From Stenopsyche tienmushanensis (Eukaryota; Arthropoda; Insecta; Trichoptera; Stenopsychidae), in contig WACJ01000520.1 in NCBI GenBank assembly GCA_008973525.1, forward strand, positions 1,798,001 to 1,862,000: 64,000 nucleotides of DNA. Reading direction: 5' to 3'. Of this stretch, positions 57,391 to 64,000 are shown in pieces. Position numbers and translations under genes: made by a program. Within the stretch, counting starts at the first letter, position 1; each line of letters starts with the position of its first letter. A model generated the notes under the pieces. The model was not told the origin of the DNA. It ran no database searches and saw only the letters and a program-made list of their open reading frames with translations.

Positions 57391-58480
57391 TAATTTTGCA
57401 ACTCATATTAGAAAGACGAGGAGAAACCATCCCTTGAAAGATCCAAGAGTTTACAATCCTGTCTGTATTCATAGACCGTTCTTCGCCTATCTCTCATCGG
57501 AGAAACAGCTACCATGCTGTTTTCAGATGACAATTTATTTCCGTCCGATTATCCCTGAACGTTATTTCGGTGCTCTTTTTGCATTCAGCGTTTCGTACAA
57601 ACCTCACATAAAGTTGCTTAATCTTCGTCTCGGCCATTAATATTCGAAGCAGTCCTTTGAGGGCGACACAAGTTACCATAATATTTTATCTGTAATCATC
57701 ACACTGTCGGTACAAAGCCACACATGTACACAATGTGCCTGAATTGTTATTTATGTGCCGACGGCCAAACGACAATATAATAAACACTTCTTTTTTTCGA
57801 AGAGTTTAAAGAAGGATGGCCGAGGTTGCTGACTTCGTCCATGCCATTGCGAGCTTACACAATATACGTTTCCGACGGAAACCTGAGATCTAACGATAGG
57901 ATCTCGTACGATTTTTTACATGTAGGAAATTCAATTAAATCCATCAATCTTGGCACTGTCAAAGGCCGAATTCAATGTTAATGAGGCATAATTGTAAGGC
58001 CACGGTCACCTCAGAAATTCAATATCGCAAGCGAATTTTTCGTCGAAATTTCGCGGCATTGTCAATTTGATGGCGATTCAATGAAAATATTTCCCTTTTT
58101 GCGAATGATCAAATAAGACCCGCCTCAGACGCTTTCCTTTTGTACAATTTCCAAATGTATTAAGTATCAATAGGTCAAAGAAAATTCCTCAAATACTTTT
58201 TTATCGCAAGAAATTTATAATGGTATCACTTTACAAGGCTCGCTTCTATCGTTGTCGAAGTTTTTTGACCTGGAGATCCCTTTGAAAGAGTAAAGATGCG
58301 CCTTATTCATTGGATAGTTGACCATAATCGATCTTTTATTGACGATTACACAGAATTTCGCTTCGAGGAATCGATCCCACTCGTGAAGGTGTTTAAAATT
58401 CCAATGAAAATGTGACTTCATATTTGTAGAATAAAGTTGTTTTTTCCTGTGGAAGGGAAATTTTGGATAAGATACCATTG
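57391..58480. other. Single-copy block, no gene recognised
   Basis: GC-balanced 57640-58110. An 87-codon antisense frame (58215-58478) lies just beyond the LINE fragment and shows no known motif. Confidence 0.35.
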
Positions 58481-58499
58481 GGTTAGTGGACCTCAGGGT

Positions 58500-59010
58500 G
58501 GTGTCAGATTCTTATTGACTAAACTATTCTTTTGATCCGTCTCTGTTCCTCCCGCTACTATTTACAACATTGCTTCAGGGGGGTAGATAGTCTAACCACG
58601 AGGTCCTTTTCATGTGATGGAGATTCACTGCCCTCTTTGGCGGTCATAATTTTCTCCAAAGTGTTCCTGCCAAAGATCCCAGTTCTCGCTCATCATCATG
58701 CTGTGGATCACGCTCTTGACATTGAGCTGCTCAGCTACCCAAGGTGCTTGTTTCAGCATGAATTCTGACGCATCCAATTCTTCCAGGTTCTGTATGCTGC
58801 GGTAACTTTTAATGCTCCCTGGCGTTGGACCCTCACCAATTTATTCCTGTTGTTATTAATTAATCTCATTGACTCCGATATGAGTCCTCCAAAATTGCTG
58901 GCGGTCTTCTGCATAACTACTTCAATGTGCTTGTTATGGGTCAGCTTGCAGTCCATTACAACCCCAAGATATTGTATGCTTTGGGGGTGTATATGCGTAA
59001 CATAAAGCAA
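58500..59010 (-). mobile_element. R1/Jockey-type LINE reverse transcriptase, C-terminal part
   Basis: On the minus strand the frame (59010-58753) reads SIQYLGVVMDCKLTHNKHIE, QKTASNFGGLISESMRLI and VQRQGALKVTAAYRT. This matches the end of the RT domain and thumb of R1/Jockey LINEs (IKYLGVxIDxxLxFxxHI ... LxRLMPNxGGP ... QRxxALRVxxAYRT). The active-site YxDD and everything upstream are cut off by dimeric repeat R. Downstream of AYRT the frame shifts. Dead fragment. Confidence 0.75.
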
Positions 59011-59025
59011 CCGCTACACCAGTAG

Positions 59026-59369
59026 CAATCCCCAGTACGTAACCCAGCGCGTTGCCGCTACATAAGTAATAATTCTAAAAATATCGTTCGTTGGTTTTAT
59101 TATAAATATGAACAAAAGATCTACTGCAAGTTAATTGTACTATACCTATATTATTTGAGAAAGTGCAAAGCATAAGTTGGCAAAGTTTTATCGCGATCGA
59201 ATGAACGGTATGGTAGCGCATTAAATACGAACAAACAAACATTATTTTTTATATATTAGACTATACCTATGTTATTTACAGAATCTTTAGTAATAAGTGG
59301 ACAAAGTTTTATCGCAATCCGATGAACGGTATGGCAGCGCATGTCGAACGAACAAAACCTTACTAAATA
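59026..59369 (+). repeat. Dimeric repeat R, copy 4
   Basis: Best leader: AACCCAGCGCGTTGCCGCTA, CATAAGTAATAATTC. The first unit lacks the AACATACAAACATTG part. Units end CGAATGAACGGTATGGTAGC and CCGATGAACGGTATGGCAGC. It abuts the LINE fragment, as though inserted in it. Confidence 0.62.
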
Positions 59370-61245
59370 GCGAATTTTGCACTTTTGGCACAATTTAAGT
59401 TTGGTAGACATATTTGGTTTGGGGTTTTTTAACCTGAGACAAATTCTGACATTTGGCCCTCGACATGCGCGCTTTACTATTACGATATTTACTATAACGC
59501 GGTGTCAGGGCAGTGAACGGCCTAATTTTTCTATTGAAGGCTGGTACCTTGAATGCCTTAAATTGCGCGATTTCATTTTGAGATAATGTGGACACATTCC
59601 ACATGCATTTTGCCATTATTTATGATTGTTTAGACCATAAATATAAATAAATTTGTTAGCTATTATATGTTGATAAAAAACTAGATACTTCTCGCATAAT
59701 GGTGACATATTTCCTTCGTTCATCGTTATGGATGGGTTTGATAGTTGCGTATTTTGGGCTTTGCACAACGCAATATAAAGCTCGTTCATTTCTAATAGCA
59801 ATAAATAAACTGGTATATTTATTATTCCCCTCGTTGTGTATGTATCTGAGGAGATCCCATGTAATTTATTGTAAAACAAAATAGCTAGTGGATTCCTCGA
59901 TGGGGTTGGGTATGGAGCAGTCTTACGTCTGACTGTGAAAATATACCCAAGTCGACGCCTCATGAATACCCAATTACTTAGCTTTAATTAATTAACTGAT
60001 TTGTTTGTGAGAGCAGTTTTGTTGATAAACAACTCGGTAATTAACTAATTCGATTGCGAATAACCTGAACGTGATTTGCGATAATGAACCGATTCATATA
60101 AAAATCAAGCGTTTTGATCATCGCTCGGTTGCAAATTCGACGCATATGGAGGCATCGACATACATCCCTTCAATCGCCCTCATTTTTAACAATAATATCG
60201 AATGACATCTTCGATAATGGCGGCACTTTGTCGGTAATGGAAGTGCCGTTCAAACGCCATCACCTTTTTGCGGATGCCCTCGATCTGGTTGTCCATAGTC
60301 GAGGTCGTTCATGTAAACTCTGCACTTTAACAAATTGAAAGACAAATGTTTTTCTGATCGCTAGTCTGAATATCCATTTTGCTTGGATGCACTTCTTGGA
60401 AGCCACCCCCTTTGGGCGGGCCACTTAATGCCTCATTCCGGATCTGGCTATGATGTCTCTGGGATTTTATACTGGACGGGTAGCTTCCACAATCAGAATG
60501 GCCGTTGTATTACATCTCCTATTATTCTTTTCATTTCTGATGCTCGCATTCGCTCTTATTTCAACGTCTTTCTTTTGTCTGCAAGGGGCGCTGCTCGTCT
60601 TCTGTTTTTTATGGATTCAATTCAGATAAGGCTCTTATACGCGCTTTGTAACTTTCATCATTTTAAATATGCAAACCGACTCAAATGGTCCCTCCATTAA
60701 GATTCCTTCCTTTTGTTGTGCCAAAACAATGTATGCATAAGTTATTATATTTCAACCCTAAATATGTACATCTATTATATCCAATACAGGTATTTCTTCT
60801 ATAAGACGGTGTTCTTAAAACACGGTTTAAAAATTTGGATCAAATTTCAAGTCTGAAACAATATAAATATTGAGGATATCAAGGAATTTTTGATGTGTGG
60901 TATATTTTAGCTAACAATTTCCATTGTATAAAGAAATCGAATAAACCGCCAGTGTTCATAGCGAATATTTGTTTTAAAAATGTGATCGCTAGCCACATTT
61001 TTAAGACAAGACACAGGTCTTCTTCTTAAAATCCATAATTTTATGTAGGTAATATCCATATGAGACTTATAGAGAAAGAATTTCATTAGGTTGTTATCCA
61101 TTTGCTTTCCATGTGATTAATTTGAATAAAATATTAGAAAAATATCTGCAATATATATTAATAATTTTGTATTTACATCAGTATTTTCTGTTAGAGATCC
61201 GTGAAATTAGGCTAAATCTGAATCTAGGCAATTGATCTGAAGTAT
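59370..61245. other. Single-copy block, no gene recognised
   Basis: GC-balanced at 60110-60700, with + frames at 60114-60338 and 60383-60700 showing no domain. 60720-61245 AT-rich. Confidence 0.35.
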
Positions 61246-61249
61246 TACT

Positions 61250-61352
61250 AGTTCAAAATTGGTTGTTACGTTGAATATCTTTGCTACAGTCTCAGTTTGA
61301 ACTCAAACCTTTATAATTAGAGTTCATGACCTAAGCCATAATATCAAAATTG
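61250..61352 (-). repeat. tRNA-derived SINE, second copy
   Basis: Minus strand: TGGCTTAGGTCATGAACTC (A box region) and GGTTTGAGTTCAAACTGAG (near-consensus B box) with TAATTATAA between. It aligns with the copy at 47.76 kb through CTCTTACTATAAAAG and the B box. Confidence 0.5.
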
Positions 61353-62017
61353 TGCAAGGTTGAAATGTCATCTGGGATGATCCAAAATTCCAGATGGATA
61401 CGATGGAGTTGTTAAGAATCTTTAGCCCAAAAAATATTAGCAAAAAGCCTACTTGGCCTAATTTTTTTTTATTAAGATTCTTCGACTATATCTTGTTGTT
61501 GTTAATAATTTAACTGTTTCAAACTGTTAATATTTTTTTTTCGAGCGATGGTAGTTGTTGTCTGGACCAAAATTTTCTGTCGTCGACAGTTTGGTCGGCT
61601 TTAAGCTGTCCATACTTTTGATGATTAAGACTTGCCCGGGATGAACTGGAAGGCGGGCAAAATAAAGGAATGAAGAAATAGCCTTGTGACAAGGATGACG
61701 TACTTTTTGGTCCCGCGACAGATCGCCACCTCGGATGGAGGCCACGTGCCTCGCGATCGTCGCGACATAGAAGGCTATAATTTGGTATCCATAATCCTTC
61801 CTTGGAGCTCCGCCCGACATATCCTGACCGTCGGTGCCCCCAGGGCTGTTACAGTAATATTTTGTAGTTTATTGTGGTTTTTAATCAAAAAAATTATGTA
61901 GTGTTTTTTAAAGGGCTATTTTAAAAACAATGTGAACTAATATAATTCAATTTTATGTTGAAATAATAATATTCATATCCTTTTCTGTACTGTTTTGCAT
62001 AAACTTTTTTATCAAAA
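61353..62017. other. Single-copy block, no gene recognised
   Basis: Frames at 61527-61820 (-) and 61686-61901 (+) overlap in antisense. Nothing recognised. Confidence 0.35.
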
Positions 62018-62115
62018 TTTCTCGAGAAATTTTAGAAAAAAAATCGGAATTTCTCGAGAAATTTTAAAAATGAAATTGAAAACTTCTCGAAAAATGAAAA
62101 TCATCGAAAAATCAG
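62018..62115. repeat. CGAGAAATTT palindromic repeat block
   Basis: Two TTTCTCGAGAAATTTTA palindromes about 35 bases apart, followed by CTTCTCGAAAAATG. Related to the block at 2838-3005. Confidence 0.4.
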
Positions 62116-63852
62116 AATCTCTGATGGTTTTACATACGACTGTCATTTTTCCCGCAATTTTATTAATGTATCAATAAATTCCATTCCGATTGTGCCAAAA
62201 ACGAGCTTTTATACGTGGAGCTTTTACTTTATGGCGCAGCCATATTGACACAAAATAATGAGGCACTTGTATCGTTTTATTTAAGTACGAACTTCTTTAG
62301 CGGTTTACCGTGTGTAAAATTTAATTATTTCCATTGCTCTCGTGCACAATTAGGAACTTTCGAGGGCATATCTCCGGCATCACATTTCCTAGAGTGTCAT
62401 TGTCAAATCTGTTCTCATGAAGCGGTCAGGATCAGACTCGGTTATTGTGTCAGGCTGCCATACACAAAAGCTCCATCCACACAATGGAAAGTAATTACTC
62501 CATCCTTAATCTCTTTCATTTCCATTACTGCCGCCATTACATTTTTTCTGTTTCGTCCGGCTGCTTTCTTTTGTCCACGCATCCCCGTTTTTTGCGAGCT
62601 TTCCGGATTTTTTATCGCCAGGTCCGCGGGGATTAACGGCTCTATGGGAATCTTTTCAGGAGAAGCCCGTACCTCGAAAGCCTTAATCTTAATCCGCCTA
62701 CACATTTCTCTATTCATCATCTTATATCTGCCGTCAGGACTTGGCCCAGATTCGGGAGTGATATCACTCATACGCTCGCGGCTAAATGATGTCGGGATTG
62801 TTCGCCGTCCGTTTGGTATTTTGCGTCCGTTTCGACGATTTAAGACGTAATAAAAGTAAAAGTTTTTAAATGCGATGATTCCTTGTCGGCACTCGCGGGT
62901 TCCTTGACAGGCTGACATGATGATGCCTCGATATTGTCTCGGTATAAAGGACCGATTTCCCGTTTCATTGGGCAGTCAGCTTAAAAAACGACATGGGACA
63001 CCGGCAAAGCCTTTCGATTTTTCTTGTAATCGATGCCCCTTTTCAACAGGATGCTCCAAAAATGTTACCCAATTTAAAATAATACTCGCGCAAAACGACA
63101 TTTATTATAAAAAACGCCGATGCATGACATTGACAAAAGGATTTTCATCGAAAATGAATAAATCTGAAATAGGAATCTCATGTAATTATGCAGCACTTTT
63201 ATCAAAAAACTAGACATGAATGTAAATAGTAATATGATATCCTGCCCCAAGAATATTGGTATAGTATTTCCTATGCTTGGAAATATTCAACGCCATATAA
63301 TTAATACCAAAGCCCACCCAAACTTTTTTTTAAATATATTTTCGATTCAATTTATGATTTTTCAATGTGTCGTTTGAAAACAATGCCATCACTAATAAAA
63401 TGCCATCATTGTAAGCTCATCGACCTTCCTTTGAACGACGTGCATTGCATTGATCATCCATGTTATTTGATAATCATTTTCATTGAAAAATCATCAACAT
63501 TAAAGTGATTAAAAAGACTTCGACGATCGATCGAGCGCCAAACCTCATCTGCATGATGCATTTTTTTAAATAATACGAAATTCGTCCTTAAATATGGTCC
63601 GTTTGGTATTTCTCAAATTGAATGCATCCAGCAAAAACGTATTTGGTACACATAGCCGAATCCACCTGGACGACTGTCAGTGCATTTTCGCTTATTGCAT
63701 GTCGCGGCCAAACGACTGCGGGCCTTTAGTATTATACCCCTGTACCTTTCTTACGTCAGGATGCTGCTCTCGCTATATAGCCGATTGCACAAAATTTCAA
63801 CCCTAAACGACCCATTTTATTGCCATAAATTCTAATTGGATTTAAAATATGA
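62116..63852. other. Block with the two longest open frames, no gene recognised
   Basis: 211 codons on + (62215-62850) and 158 on - (62442-62918) overlap in antisense. The minus one is basic and begins MSACQGTRECRQG; the + one is hydrophobic. Neither shows a domain, so at most one can be real and both may be chance. 63220-63590 is AT-rich. No shared repeats. Confidence 0.3.
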
Positions 63853-64000
63853 AATATTTCAATAAGGACGCTCAATTTTTAAATGCAAATAAAATACATT
63901 TTTTATGAAATATCGACTAATTTTTTGAATTTATTTGAAAGAATATTTTATGGCAATTATTATAAAATATAATTTCATTTGCAATTTTATAAAATTATGA
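63853..64000 (+). repeat. GGTATTTCAATAAGGACGC repeat, copy 2
   Basis: ATATTTCAATAAGGACGCTC, ATTTTTAAATGCAAATAAAA, TTTGAAAGAATATTTTATGG and TATTATAAAATATAATTTCA parallel 29631-29775. It runs off the end of the window. Confidence 0.5.

Noticed and set aside
1..64000. CRISPR array, operon or bacterial gene cluster
   Set aside because: No regularly spaced repeats, no long frames and no ribosome-binding sites. The content is eukaryotic.

Overview
The window looks like insect (arthropod) nuclear DNA. It is AT-rich but CpG is not obviously depleted. It carries no operons, no protein-coding gene that I can recognise, no rRNA and no intact tRNA gene. Nearly everything identifiable is debris of insect-type transposable elements: several mariner/Tc1 families, piggyBac-like TTAA elements, fragments of at least two LINE clades, LTR pieces with a tRNA-Leu primer-binding site, and tRNA-derived SINEs. 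The insect order cannot be fixed from what I see.

The most notable signal is a pair of zero-length-exon splice sites on the + strand, at 26679/26680 and 52653/52654. Each is a pyrimidine-rich tract ending in CAG fused directly to GTGAGT, and the two share 16 identical bases inside unrelated flanks. This is the arrangement of recursive (ratchet-point) splice sites known from very long Drosophila introns. With the lack of any recognisable exon over 64 kb, the simplest reading is that the window lies within one giant intron of a gene transcribed left to right. The gene's identity is not visible here.

Layout: 0-9 kb, LTR-like repeat, mariner F2 end, TATGCGA repeats, a mariner F1 deletion derivative (5.6-6.0 kb), a possible RTE LINE tail, and the best F2 mariner copy (8.29-9.15 kb). 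9-24 kb, two copies of a dimeric repeat, TTAA-type repeats, an F3 mariner pseudogene (15.5-16.1 kb) and a piggyBac-like remnant (23.5-24.1 kb). 24-36 kb, F3 derivatives, the first recursive site, more TTAA repeats, and a cluster of F3 derivative, LINE endonuclease and LINE RT tail at 31.2-32.4 kb. 36-49 kb, F1 and F3 copies, an F4 mariner pseudogene keeping the second part of its D34D site (43.7-44.3 kb), LTR/PBS pieces, and a tandem LTR at 48.1-48.8 kb. 49-64 kb, a fold-back F1 copy, LTR-like repeats, the second recursive site, a long-inverted-repeat element F5 (56.40-56.95 kb), an RT fragment, a fourth dimeric repeat and a SINE.

Every transposase or RT frame seen is interrupted or truncated, so I infer no active element. 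The longer blocks between repeats are single-copy within the window, and some are GC-balanced and CpG-containing. Those would be the places to test for conserved noncoding elements or unrecognised exons.
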